64,000 nucleotides of DNA, from contig NZ_CP114288.1 in assembly GCF_027111335.1 (NCBI RefSeq), positions 1,550,001 through 1,614,000 of the forward strand, in the 5' to 3' direction. The notes beneath the pieces were generated by a model. It was not told the origin of the DNA and searched no databases. It saw nothing but the letters and a program-made list of their open reading frames with translations. Origin of the DNA: Flavobacterium aquiphilum (GTDB lineage Bacteria > Bacteroidota > Bacteroidia > Flavobacteriales > Flavobacteriaceae). Every line of letters starts with the position of its first letter. Position 1 is the first letter of the stretch. The position numbers and the translations under genes were made by a program. Of this stretch, positions 17,867-26,129 are shown in pieces.

Positions 17867-18568
17867 CTAAATCAAAATATCGCTCTCCAAATCAGATTTT
17901 TCAATTTGGAAATCAAATCCTAGTTGTTTTACCAACTGAATCACCAAATTTTTATACCAATTCTCGGATTTGGGATGAATGTAGATTTTTTCAATTAATT
18001 GATTGATGTCTACATTGATTTTCAAACCGTCGTTTAATTTGATGTTGTCTTCGGCCACGTCAGTGATGATGCGCACTTCACGCTCGTACTGAAAACTTTT
18101 TCGTTTGAACAAAAAAGGGAAAAACATGTCGTCAAACGGAATGTATTCTTTTTTGTAATCGATATAATTGACTTCGCCAATGTATTGCTTGTGATTGTTT
18201 TCTGGGTGCAGCGCATCCTGAAGTCTTTTTACTGTGGACTGTATGGCTAATCCTTCGCTGTTTTGGGTGAAAATTTGCCACATGGCAAACGATTCATATT
18301 CATTGATGTGCCAACTACTTATGGCTACTTTTTCCCGATGTGTTTTGTAGTAATTCAAAAAATCAGGATTGTCAATGGAGAGTTTTTTGATTTCCTCAAA
18401 CGTAGGTTCGCTAAAAGTACCTTCGTATTGATCCTCAAATTTATCCGACCGTGACATAAATAGTTTTCGGGAAAGCAATAAATCCAAAAACTTTGACAAA
18501 TCCAGGTATTTCCACACAATGGTATCTGAATCTTCCGGAAGTTTTATGTTGGGATTGTTGAGGTACAT
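17867..18568 (-). CDS. DUF2971 domain-containing protein
   Basis: A 233-residue cytosolic protein matching the DUF2971 family: N-terminal WKYLDLSKFLDLLLSRKLFMSRSDKFEDQYEG, central SSWHINEYESFAMWQIFTQ, and later KRKSFQYEREVRIIT. DUF2971 proteins are widespread in bacteria, often in variable genome regions, and have no established biochemical role. No catalytic motif can be named with confidence. It is flanked by two strong inverted repeats, so it is an isolated transcription unit. Confidence 0.82.
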   Translation of the reverse strand: MYLNNPNIKLPEDSDTIVWKYLDLSKFLDLLLSRKLFMSRSDKFEDQYEGTFSEPTFEEIKKLSIDNPDFLNYYKTHREKVAISSWHINEYESFAMWQIFTQNSEGLAIQSTVKRLQDALHPENNHKQYIGEVNYIDYKKEYIPFDDMFFPFLFKRKSFQYEREVRIITDVAEDNIKLNDGLKINVDINQLIEKIYIHPKSENWYKNLVIQLVKQLGFDFQIEKSDLESDILI

Positions 18569-18597
18569 GCTTTGTTTTTAGAAGGTTTGTAAAGTTT

Positions 18598-18653
18598 AGA
18601 AGGGTTATAAAATTTAGTTTATATGCTAAACTTCTAAACTTTATAACCCTTCT
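18598..18653. terminator. Inverted repeat between DUF2971 and ABC transporter genes
   Basis: AGAAGGGTTATAAAATTTAG (18598-18617) pairs with CTAAACTTTATAACCCTTCT (18634-18653), 19 of 20 bases complementary. It sits just downstream of the minus-strand ABC transporter gene, so it probably terminates that operon. Confidence 0.6.
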
Positions 18654-18675
18654 GTGCTTTTATGTCAAAATTAAT

Positions 18676-20523
18676 CTATTCGAGAGACTGCATATTTACC
18701 AATTTGTTGTAAGTGCCATTCATGGCAATAAGTTCTTCGTGTTTTCCTTGTTCTACGATTTTTCCCTTTTTCATTACAACTATCAAATCAGCTTTTTGAA
18801 TGGTCGAAAGACGGTGAGCAATTACAATTGAAGTTCGGTTTTGCATCATGTTTTCCAAGGCAACTTGAACGAATTTTTCGCTTTCGGTATCCAAAGCAGA
18901 TGTTGCTTCGTCCAAAATCATAATAGGAGGATTTTTCAAAACAGCTCGGGCAATCGAAAGACGTTGTTTTTGCCCACCGGAAAGTTTGTTTCCTGCGTCA
19001 CCAATATTGGAATAAATTCCGTTTGGTAAATCTTTGACAAATTCGTAGGCATTGGCAACTTTTAACGCTTCGATAATTTCTTCATCAGTAGCATCTGGTT
19101 TTCCAATAAGGATATTGTTTTTTATGGTATCGTTGAAAAGGATCGAATCCTGAGTCACCAAGCCAAGCAAATCACGTAAAGAAGTCAAAGTCATGTCTTT
19201 GATGTCGATACCGTCAATTTTTATATTCCCTTCCTGAACATCATAAAAACGGGTCAATAAGTTGGTAATGGTACTTTTTCCGCTACCCGACTGACCAACA
19301 AGAGCCACAGTTTTGCCTTTAGGGACTTCTAAAGAAAAATGATGCAAAACATTTTCATCTTCATACTTGAAATTGATGTTCTCAAGAGTAATGATATTGT
19401 CAAACGATTTTTTAACTATAGCGTCTGGTTTGTCGGTAATGGTGTTTTCAACTTCCAAAACTTCAAATACACGTTTTGCCGCAGCCATACCGCTTTTTAC
19501 AGAATAGGTAGCTTTTGAAATTGCTTTGGCAGGAGTTAAAATATTATAGGCCAATCCCATGTATGCAAGGAATTTGGCTCCGTCCAATAAAGGTTGTCCA
19601 TTTGTCAATTTTTCAACCAGTACCATATTTCCGCCATACCAAAGTAAAACGGCAATAACAACTATCCCCATGAATTCACTCATTGGTGAAGCAAGATTGT
19701 TTTTTTTGCCAATGCTGTTAGACAGATGTAATAGTCTCATGACAGAATCATTGAATTTGTTTTTGAAGCTATTCTCGGCATTGTAGCTTTTTACCACTTT
19801 CATTCCTGAAAGCGATTCTTCAACAATCGAAATTAGATGACCACCTTCGGATTGAATTCGTTCTGATTTTGATTTGAGTGATTTCCCGACTATTGAAATT
19901 AAATACCCGGAAACAGGTATGAAAACGAAGACGAAAAGCGTTAGTTTGACACTGATAACAAACATGGCAACGATGGTAAACACTATTGTCATTGGTTCTT
20001 TTACAATTAATTCTAAAATTGCAAAGAAGGAGTTTTGAACTTCGCCAACATCGCCCAGCATACGGGCCATGATGTCACCTTTTCTTTTTTCGGAATAATA
20101 GGAAACAGGAAGTTCAATAATCTTATTATACATTGTATTTCTCAAATCTTTTAAAACTCCATTTTTTAGGAGTGTTAAATGATTTGAAGCTAAATAGTTG
20201 AAAATATTTTTTAGCAAGAAAGTTGATATTACTATCGAAACGACTAAAACTAAAGCATATTGAGGACCGCTTTCTTCGGATAATTGAGAAATGTAAAAAT
20301 ATAAATAATCTTTGCCATATTTTGTTATGTCAAAAATGCCTTTGTAAACAGGCTCTGAAGTTACTTTTTCTGCTTTATCGAATAGCACTTGCATCATAGG
20401 AATTAATGATATAAATGATAGCGTGCTGAAAAGCGCATATAAAACATTATAAAACACATTTAAAGTTACGTGTGATTTGTAAGGCTTTATATAGGGAAAT
20501 ATTTTTCTTAAATTTTCGTCCAT
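18676..20523 (-). CDS. MsbA-like ABC exporter (fused permease and ATPase)
   Basis: A 615-residue half-transporter of the type IV ABC exporter fold. A six-helix transmembrane domain occupies about 20-340 and the nucleotide-binding domain about 370-610. Walker A is LVGQSGSGKST, the signature is KLSGGQKQRLSIARA, Walker B is PIMILDEATSALD, and the switch His lies in VIAHRLSTI. It probably flips a lipid or exports a hydrophobic compound; the closest named example is MsbA (lipid A), but substrate cannot be read from sequence. The start codon overlaps the stop of the sugar mutase gene by one base, implying translational coupling. Confidence 0.9.
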   Translation of the reverse strand: MDENLRKIFPYIKPYKSHVTLNVFYNVLYALFSTLSFISLIPMMQVLFDKAEKVTSEPVYKGIFDITKYGKDYLYFYISQLSEESGPQYALVLVVSIVISTFLLKNIFNYLASNHLTLLKNGVLKDLRNTMYNKIIELPVSYYSEKRKGDIMARMLGDVGEVQNSFFAILELIVKEPMTIVFTIVAMFVISVKLTLFVFVFIPVSGYLISIVGKSLKSKSERIQSEGGHLISIVEESLSGMKVVKSYNAENSFKNKFNDSVMRLLHLSNSIGKKNNLASPMSEFMGIVVIAVLLWYGGNMVLVEKLTNGQPLLDGAKFLAYMGLAYNILTPAKAISKATYSVKSGMAAAKRVFEVLEVENTITDKPDAIVKKSFDNIITLENINFKYEDENVLHHFSLEVPKGKTVALVGQSGSGKSTITNLLTRFYDVQEGNIKIDGIDIKDMTLTSLRDLLGLVTQDSILFNDTIKNNILIGKPDATDEEIIEALKVANAYEFVKDLPNGIYSNIGDAGNKLSGGQKQRLSIARAVLKNPPIMILDEATSALDTESEKFVQVALENMMQNRTSIVIAHRLSTIQKADLIVVMKKGKIVEQGKHEELIAMNGTYNKLVNMQSLE

Positions 20524-22250
20524 TAGTTCAACTGCATTGCAGTAATTATATTTTTAATTTTTTCGTTCAAAGTTTCTTCCACTTTGGTAAAATTGGCAAC
20601 GCTGTCTAATTCGGTTTTTACGCTGATGTAAAATTTAATTTTTGGCTCAGTTCCACTTGGTCTGGCGCAAATTTTAGAACCATCTTCAGTATAATAAATC
20701 AACACATCAGATTTTGGTATATCCATTGTTTCTTCTTCGCCGGTAAACAAGTTTTTGGCTATTGATGATTTATAATCTTCTACCATTACGACTCTTTGTC
20801 CGTTGATTTCTTTCAAAGGATTTTCGCGTAGCGAAACCATCATTTGATTGATTTCGGCCAATCCTTCTTTTCCTTTTTTGGTAAGGGAAACCAAATGTTC
20901 TTTGTAGAAACCAAAGTCTACGTAATATTGTAATAAGGTGTTGTAAACCGAAGTTCCTTTGGCTTTAGCTTGAGCCGCAACTTCGCAAATCAATAAAGTG
21001 GCTGCAACCGCATCTTTATCACGAACCGCATCACCAACCATGAAACCAAAGCTTTCTTCTCCACCACCAATAAATTCCAGTTCAGGGAAATCTTTGATCA
21101 TTTTGGCAATCCATTTGAAGCCGGTCAATCCTACTTTACATTCCACGCCATAAGCAGTTGCCAATTCCATGATCATTGGTGTAGAAACAATCGTAGAGCC
21201 CACAAATTGTTTTCCATTTATTTTTCCGGCTTTTTTCCATTGTTCCAATAAGAAAGCCGTCATCAAAATCATGGTTTGATTTCCGTTCAACAAAATCATT
21301 TTGCCTTCGTTGTTTCTAACAGCAACTCCCAAACGGTCACAGTCAGGGTCGGTACCCACAACGATATCGGCATTTAGTTTGTCAGCCAAAGCAAGTGCCA
21401 TTGTCAAAGCTTCCGGTTCTTCTGGGTTTGGTGATTTCACTGTTGGGAAATTTCCGTCCGGTTTAGCTTGCTCCGGAACGATGTTCACGTTTTTATAACC
21501 CGCTTTTTCCAAAGTCGCAGGAACAGACATGATCGAAGTTCCGTGTAAAGAAGTAAATACAATATTCAAGTTGTCTTTGGCTTCTTGTGGAGTATTGAAA
21601 CTAGCATTTTCAACCGATGATTTTACAAAAGCCTCATCGATTTCGGTATCAATATATTGTATCAATTTTTCATCAGCAGCAAAATTGATTTCGTTATAAT
21701 TCAGTTTTTCGATGGCTTGGATAATTTCTCCGTCCTGCGGAGGAACAATTTGCCCGCCATCTTGCCAATACACTTTGTAACCATTGTATTCCGGCGGATT
21801 GTGTGAAGCCGTTAGTACAATACCGCATTGGCATCCTAAATATTTAAGTGCAAAAGACAATTCTGGAGTAGGTCTCAAGTCCGAAAATAAATATACCTGA
21901 ATGCCATTGGCAGAGAAAACATCGGCAACCACTTTGGCCAAAGTTTGACTGTTATGACGGCAATCGTAAGCAATAACAACTTTCAAAGCCTCTCCCGGAA
22001 ACACAGATTGCATATAATTGGAAAGTCCTTGAGTGTTCTTTCCAAGCGTATATTTGTTGATGCGGTTGTTCCCAACTCCCATTACACCTCGCATACCGCC
22101 CGTTCCGAATTCTAAATTTTTATAAAAGCTATCTTCTAATTCTTTTGGTGAAGTGGTCATTAATTCTTTAACCGCTACTTGTGTTTCGTTGTCGAATGTT
22201 GGTGTCAACCATTCGTTTAAAGCATCTAAAATGTTTTGAGGAATGTGCAT
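20523..22250 (-). CDS. Phospho-sugar mutase (phosphoglucomutase/phosphomannomutase family)
   Basis: A 575-residue enzyme of the alpha-D-phosphohexomutase superfamily, interconverting hexose 1- and 6-phosphates. The active-site phosphoserine loop is TASHNPPEYNGYKVYW (about 144-159), the metal loop is GTDPDCDRLG, the sugar-binding loop is GGGEESFGFM, and the phosphate loop is CARPSGTEPKIKFY. Length and layout match the PGM2-like bacterial group. It is first in a two-gene unit with the ABC exporter, hinting at envelope glycan supply. Glucose versus mannose specificity is unresolved. Confidence 0.92.
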   Translation of the reverse strand: MHIPQNILDALNEWLTPTFDNETQVAVKELMTTSPKELEDSFYKNLEFGTGGMRGVMGVGNNRINKYTLGKNTQGLSNYMQSVFPGEALKVVIAYDCRHNSQTLAKVVADVFSANGIQVYLFSDLRPTPELSFALKYLGCQCGIVLTASHNPPEYNGYKVYWQDGGQIVPPQDGEIIQAIEKLNYNEINFAADEKLIQYIDTEIDEAFVKSSVENASFNTPQEAKDNLNIVFTSLHGTSIMSVPATLEKAGYKNVNIVPEQAKPDGNFPTVKSPNPEEPEALTMALALADKLNADIVVGTDPDCDRLGVAVRNNEGKMILLNGNQTMILMTAFLLEQWKKAGKINGKQFVGSTIVSTPMIMELATAYGVECKVGLTGFKWIAKMIKDFPELEFIGGGEESFGFMVGDAVRDKDAVAATLLICEVAAQAKAKGTSVYNTLLQYYVDFGFYKEHLVSLTKKGKEGLAEINQMMVSLRENPLKEINGQRVVMVEDYKSSIAKNLFTGEEETMDIPKSDVLIYYTEDGSKICARPSGTEPKIKFYISVKTELDSVANFTKVEETLNEKIKNIITAMQLN

Positions 22251-22284
22251 TTTATTTTTAGTTTAAATTATTAGTCATTTTTAT

Positions 22285-22429
22285 TAGGAGCTTCGTCCTG
22301 CTATTCGTTACAACCTTTTTTTCTTAAATCTTTTTTCCCAAGAACTGTCAGGAGCTTCCGTTGGTCGCTCTGCCCGTTCAGGAAAAAATAGATTTATTCA
22401 AAAAAGGGTTTCCACTTCTATCAGGGCTA
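22285..22429 (-). repeat. Five-copy intergenic element, copy C
   Basis: On the minus strand it starts TAGCCCTGATAGAAGTGG, has an extended internal hairpin region, then GTTGTAACGAATAGCAGGA, and ends near AGCTCCT. It is the longest and most diverged copy, inside a 328-nt gene-free gap. The remainder of that gap (to 22578) contains a GC-rich stretch (CTTTCCTTCGGAGAGGGG) of the kind repeated in flavobacterial intergenic DNA. Confidence 0.6.
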
Positions 22430-22578
22430 ATATGCCAAAGCGACAAGCTCAGTTTTTGTAATTAATTTATTTTTAAATTTTTTGAGGTCACAATTTGCAA
22501 CTTCAAAAAATAATTTCAAGCGCTATTTTGTCACGTCCTTGCTTCCCTTTCCTTCGGAGAGGGGTCGGGGGTGAGGAA

Positions 22579-23535
22579 TTAAAAATTCACTTCGCTGGCA
22601 ACCTTGTAACGTTCCTCGTTGTGCTTGGTTCTCAAAATAATTTCTCCAAGAAATCCTGCTAAGAACAATTGTGTTCCCAAAACCATTGTTGTCAAGGAAA
22701 TATAAAACCAGGGATTGTTGGTTACCAAGCTATAATGCATTCCCATATACATATGGTATAATTTCGAGGCTCCAATGTATCCCGCTGATAAAAATCCAAG
22801 AATAAACATTAAGGAACCTATTGCGCCAAATAAATGCATTGGTCTTTTTCCAAATCGGGAAAGGAACCAAATCGTAATCAAATCAAGGAAACCATTGATG
22901 AAGCGCTCCATCCCAAATTTGGTTTCACCATATTTTCTGGCTTGGTGCTGAACCACTTTTTCACCAATTCTTCCAAAACCGGCATTTTTGGCCAAAACCG
23001 GGATGTATCGGTGCATTTCCCCAGATACTTCAATGTTTTTTACGACAACATTTTTGTAGGCTTTCAATCCGCAGTTGAAATCGTTCAGTTCAACACCAGA
23101 TGTTTTTCTGGCAGCCCAATTAAATAGTTTTGAAGGAAGATTTTTGGCTACAACAGAGTCGTAACGTTTCTTTTTCCAACCCGAAACCAAATCGTATTTT
23201 TCTTTGGTAATCATTTCAAACAATTCCGGAATTTCGTCAGGGCTGTCTTGTAAATCGGCATCCATGGTGATAATGACATCTCCTTTTGCCTTTGCAAAAC
23301 CAGCATGCAAAGCCTGTGATTTTCCAAAATTCTTCATAAACCGAACTCCCTTTACGTTTGGATTTTCGGAGGCAAATCCAGAAATGATGTTCCAGGATTC
23401 ATCAGTACTTCCGTCATCCAAGAAAATGATTTCATAACTATAATTGTTAGATTTCATTACCGAAATAATCCAAGTGTACAATTCTTGCAGTGATTCCTCT
23501 TCGTTTAGAAGCGGTATGAGTATTGATAAATTCAT
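22579..23535 (-). CDS. Family 2 glycosyltransferase (polyprenyl-phosphate glycosyltransferase type)
   Basis: 318 residues. The N-terminal GT-A domain (about 1-225) has the nucleotide-binding DDGSTDESW and the metal-binding MDADLQDSPDE. Two C-terminal transmembrane helices (about 235-258 and 272-300) anchor it in the inner membrane. This layout fits the DPM1/GtrB/ArnC-like group that loads a sugar onto undecaprenyl phosphate. The DUF4199 gene upstream overlaps it by one base, so the two are translationally coupled. The transferred sugar is unknown. Confidence 0.9.
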   Translation of the reverse strand: MNLSILIPLLNEEESLQELYTWIISVMKSNNYSYEIIFLDDGSTDESWNIISGFASENPNVKGVRFMKNFGKSQALHAGFAKAKGDVIITMDADLQDSPDEIPELFEMITKEKYDLVSGWKKKRYDSVVAKNLPSKLFNWAARKTSGVELNDFNCGLKAYKNVVVKNIEVSGEMHRYIPVLAKNAGFGRIGEKVVQHQARKYGETKFGMERFINGFLDLITIWFLSRFGKRPMHLFGAIGSLMFILGFLSAGYIGASKLYHMYMGMHYSLVTNNPWFYISLTTMVLGTQLFLAGFLGEIILRTKHNEERYKVASEVNF

Positions 23536-24074
23536 TATTTGTATGCTTGCTGTGTAGTGTTGCTTTTAAAGAACGCGGCCATTAATAAACCAAAAATAGA
23601 ATTGAAAACAATATTGTAAACTGAACCTTTTAATAATTCAATTACTGAATAAGGGTTGTTTTCGTTTAATTTTTTCATGGCTTCATTGATGGCAGAGGTT
23701 GGGGTTCCAAATTTCTTCATCATTTCTACAGTGTATTTTGCCGTTAATTCTTTTAAAGTGTCTTTGAGAGATGGATCAATAAAATTGAACAGAATAATAT
23801 TGAATAAAGTTGAAATTGCTATGCCAATAACTGCTGCAATAAAATAAGTGGTAAAAGCATCTTTGTAAGGAAAAACCCCTTTCAAGTCTTTTTTTGTTTT
23901 TACCAATAAAACAATAGAAATGATAATATAGATCCCAATAATGGATGCTCCAAGCCAACCTGAAATAAAAAGATTGATGTTTACAGCATATATTGTTGCT
24001 GTTATTAGTGCTGAAACAATTCCGATTAGTACCCCGAAACTTATTCCGTTTCTTTTTACAATTTCATTTACCAT
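23535..24074 (-). CDS. DUF4199 domain-containing membrane protein
   Basis: A 179-residue integral membrane protein with about four transmembrane helices (roughly 12-32, 38-58, 75-98, 145-168). The cytoplasmic or periplasmic loop between the third and fourth is amphipathic. It belongs to DUF4199, a Bacteroidota family of unknown function that commonly lies directly upstream of a GT2 gene, as here. A helper for the membrane glycosyltransferase is plausible but unproven. Confidence 0.85.
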   Translation of the reverse strand: MVNEIVKRNGISFGVLIGIVSALITATIYAVNINLFISGWLGASIIGIYIIISIVLLVKTKKDLKGVFPYKDAFTTYFIAAVIGIAISTLFNIILFNFIDPSLKDTLKELTAKYTVEMMKKFGTPTSAINEAMKKLNENNPYSVIELLKGSVYNIVFNSIFGLLMAAFFKSNTTQQAYK

Positions 24075-24174
24075 TAGTAATAGATTTTAAATAATCCACA
24101 AATATAGTAATTCCCAAAATATGGGAGTGTAAAAAATGATTTTTACGATGATATAAAAAAACTAATGCAAAGGT

Positions 24175-24203
24175 TTGTATATTAAAAAATAAGTGTAAAT
24201 TTG
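24175..24203 (+). promoter_or_regulatory. Promoter of rpmE2
   Basis: TTG at 24175-24177, an 18-nt spacer and TAAATTTG at 24196-24203: a consensus Bacteroidota promoter. It leaves a leader of about 100 nt before the ATG, with a small hairpin (CTTTTC / GAAAAG near 24258-24273), which could host autoregulation by L31 (inference). Confidence 0.75.
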
Positions 24204-24313
24204 CAAACTCAAAATAATAAAGTAAAAACAAAAAGTTATAGTGGGTCTATACCTTTTCTGTAAGAAGAAAAGCTTCAAGGCAAATTATAATTAACAAATA
24301 AAAAAGATTCAAG

Positions 24314-24565
24314 ATGAAAAAAGGTGTACACCCAGAAAATTACAGATTAGTTGCTTTTAAAGACATGTCAAATGACGAAGTTTTTATCACTAAATCTACT
24401 GCTGAGACTAGAGAAACTATTATTCACGAAGGTGTTGAATATCCAGTTGTAAAAATGGAGATTTCTAGAACTTCTCACCCTTTTTACACAGGTAAATCTA
24501 AACTTATCGATACTGCTGGACGTATTGATAAATTCAAAACTAAATACGCTAAACACGTTAAATAA
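24314..24565 (+). CDS. rpmE2: 50S ribosomal protein L31, type B (zinc-independent)
   Basis: An 83-residue ribosomal protein bridging the subunits. It begins [15 protein letters not shown] and carries the type-B extension. There is no cysteine anywhere, so it is the zinc-free (C-minus) form that in many bacteria replaces the zinc-binding paralogue during zinc limitation. No Zur-like site was recognised, and it may be the only L31 here. A clean promoter and terminator frame it as a single-gene unit. Confidence 0.96.
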   Translation: MKKGVHPENYRLVAFKDMSNDEVFITKSTAETRETIIHEGVEYPVVKMEISRTSHPFYTGKSKLIDTAGRIDKFKTKYAKHVK

Positions 24566-24588
24566 TTTTAGTGTGTTCAAACACATAA

Positions 24589-24618
24589 AAAGCCTCGCAT
24601 TTTGCGGGGCTTTTTTTA
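24589..24618 (+). terminator. Terminator of rpmE2
   Basis: AAAGCCTCGC, loop ATTT, TGCGGGGCTTTTTTT: a strong GC stem with a T-run. Confidence 0.9.
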
Positions 24619-24684
24619 TGGGAAATTACTAAAATATTTTAGCTGTGTGTAGTCTCTTACTTCCTTAAACATTAAAATTAGTTG

Positions 24685-24692
24685 TAACTTTG
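24685..24692 (+). promoter_or_regulatory. -7 box upstream of the GlmU-like gene
   Basis: TAACTTTG at 24685-24692 fits TAnnTTTG, 45 nt before the ATG. No clear TTG element is seen 17-23 nt upstream, so this is a partial promoter call. Confidence 0.45.
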
Positions 24693-24736
24693 CGGCCGAT
24701 AACCAAATCAGATTTAAACGATTTATAATTTAATTT

Positions 24737-25912
24737 ATGAACTACATACTTTTTGACGGCCCCGCTCGAAATGCTTTGTTGCCATTTACTTTTACCCGTC
24801 CAGTAGCTGATGTTCTTGTAGGAATTATGACGATTCGCCAGAAATGGGAAGCGCATTTAGGTTCTACCACAACAACAGTTACAGAGGAGTATTTGTCGGA
24901 GAAATTTCCAATGGTTGAATTGGAAGAAAATGTAATGATTAACGCTTCCTATCTGCCCAATTCAGTTTTGGTGGAAATGATTACTAATTTAGGGCCTGAT
25001 CAGGCTATTTTTAGAGGAGAAGATGTTATCGCTTTTTATACAAAAGGCGAACAGGAATCAGTAGATTTTGATACTTACGAGATTCTGGAATACAATGATG
25101 ATTGCATTACGATAGAGCGTACTTGGGATATTTTTTCTAAGAATGATGAAGCAATCCGTGAAGATTTTGAGTTTTTGACTGAGAATAAAAAGTCACAGCC
25201 AATACCTCAAAGTGTAAATGTAATTGCTCCAGAGAATATTTTTATTGAAGAAGGGGCAAAATTAGAATTTGTTACTTTGAATGCGTCAACAGGTCCAATA
25301 TATATAGGTAAAGATTCTGAAATAATGGAAGGTGCTGTTATACGTGGACCATTTGCTTTAGGTAACAATGCACAGGTGAAAATGGGATCCAAAATTTATG
25401 GTGCAACTACCGTTGGTCCTCATTCCCGAATAGGAGGTGAGGTTAAGAATGCGGTTATTTTTGCTAATTCCAATAAGGGACATGAAGGATACCTTGGTGA
25501 TTCTGTTTTAGGGGAATGGTGTAACATTGGCGCTGATAGTAATAACTCGAACCTAAAAAACAATTACGAAGAAGTGAAATTGTGGAGTTACGAAACCGAG
25601 AGTTTTGTCAAAACAGGTCTTCAGTTTTGCGGATTGATGATGGGAGATCACAGTAAATGCGGAATCAATACTATGTTCAATACCGGAACTGTAGTAGGGG
25701 TGAGTGCTAATATTTTTGGAAGTGGTTTTCCTCGTAATTTTGTGCCGAGTTTTTCTTGGGGTGGTGCAACCGGATTTACGACTTATGTGACCAAAAAAGC
25801 TTTTGAAACGGCAAGATTGGTTATGGGGCGCAGAGGTGTTGAATTTGATGAAAAAGAAGCTGCTATTTTACAGCATGTTTTTGATGAATCTAAAAAATGG
25901 AGAAATGACTAA
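24737..25912 (+). CDS. GlmU-family sugar nucleotidyltransferase-like protein
   Basis: 391 residues: an N-terminal region resembling a degenerate nucleotidyltransferase (LFDGPARNALLPFTFTRPVADVLVGIMTI) and a C-terminal left-handed beta-helix (about 160-345) with hexapeptide repeats such as IYIGKDSEIMEGAVIRG. The canonical GxGxRM-P nucleotide loop of GlmU is absent. It belongs to the Bacteroidota 'putative sugar nucleotidyltransferase' group rather than true GlmU. A role in activating or acylating an envelope sugar is likely; the exact reaction is unknown. Confidence 0.85.
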   Translation: MNYILFDGPARNALLPFTFTRPVADVLVGIMTIRQKWEAHLGSTTTTVTEEYLSEKFPMVELEENVMINASYLPNSVLVEMITNLGPDQAIFRGEDVIAFYTKGEQESVDFDTYEILEYNDDCITIERTWDIFSKNDEAIREDFEFLTENKKSQPIPQSVNVIAPENIFIEEGAKLEFVTLNASTGPIYIGKDSEIMEGAVIRGPFALGNNAQVKMGSKIYGATTVGPHSRIGGEVKNAVIFANSNKGHEGYLGDSVLGEWCNIGADSNNSNLKNNYEEVKLWSYETESFVKTGLQFCGLMMGDHSKCGINTMFNTGTVVGVSANIFGSGFPRNFVPSFSWGGATGFTTYVTKKAFETARLVMGRRGVEFDEKEAAILQHVFDESKKWRND

Positions 25913-25950
25913 TTTAATTCAATGAATTAGTCAATTTGATAATTAGATAA

Positions 25951-25990
25951 TGCTCCGCGAAGTTAAATGCTTTGCGGAGTTTTTTTTGTT
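25951..25990 (+). terminator. Terminator of the GlmU-like gene
   Basis: CTCCGCGAAG, loop TTAAATG, CTTTGCGGAG, then TTTTTTTTT. The stem is nested inside a larger near-palindromic intergenic repeat (25925-26056) built from CAATTTGATAATTAG-type words. Confidence 0.85.
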
Positions 25991-26034
25991 TTAAGCATAA
26001 AATGGGTCAATTATCAAATTGACACATTTTCTAA

Positions 26035-26064
26035 TTGCCTAATTATCTAATTAATCTATCTTTG
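26035..26064 (+). promoter_or_regulatory. Promoter of the ABC-F gene
   Basis: TTG (26035-26037), a 19-nt spacer and TATCTTTG (26057-26064). The TTG element lies within the right arm of the intergenic repeat, so the repeat contributes to the promoter. Confidence 0.7.
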
Positions 26065-26129
26065 CACCTTCAAAAAAAATACCTGTTGAGATTTTAAAAA
26101 TCAAAGCAGTCTAAAATCTAAAAGTCTAA

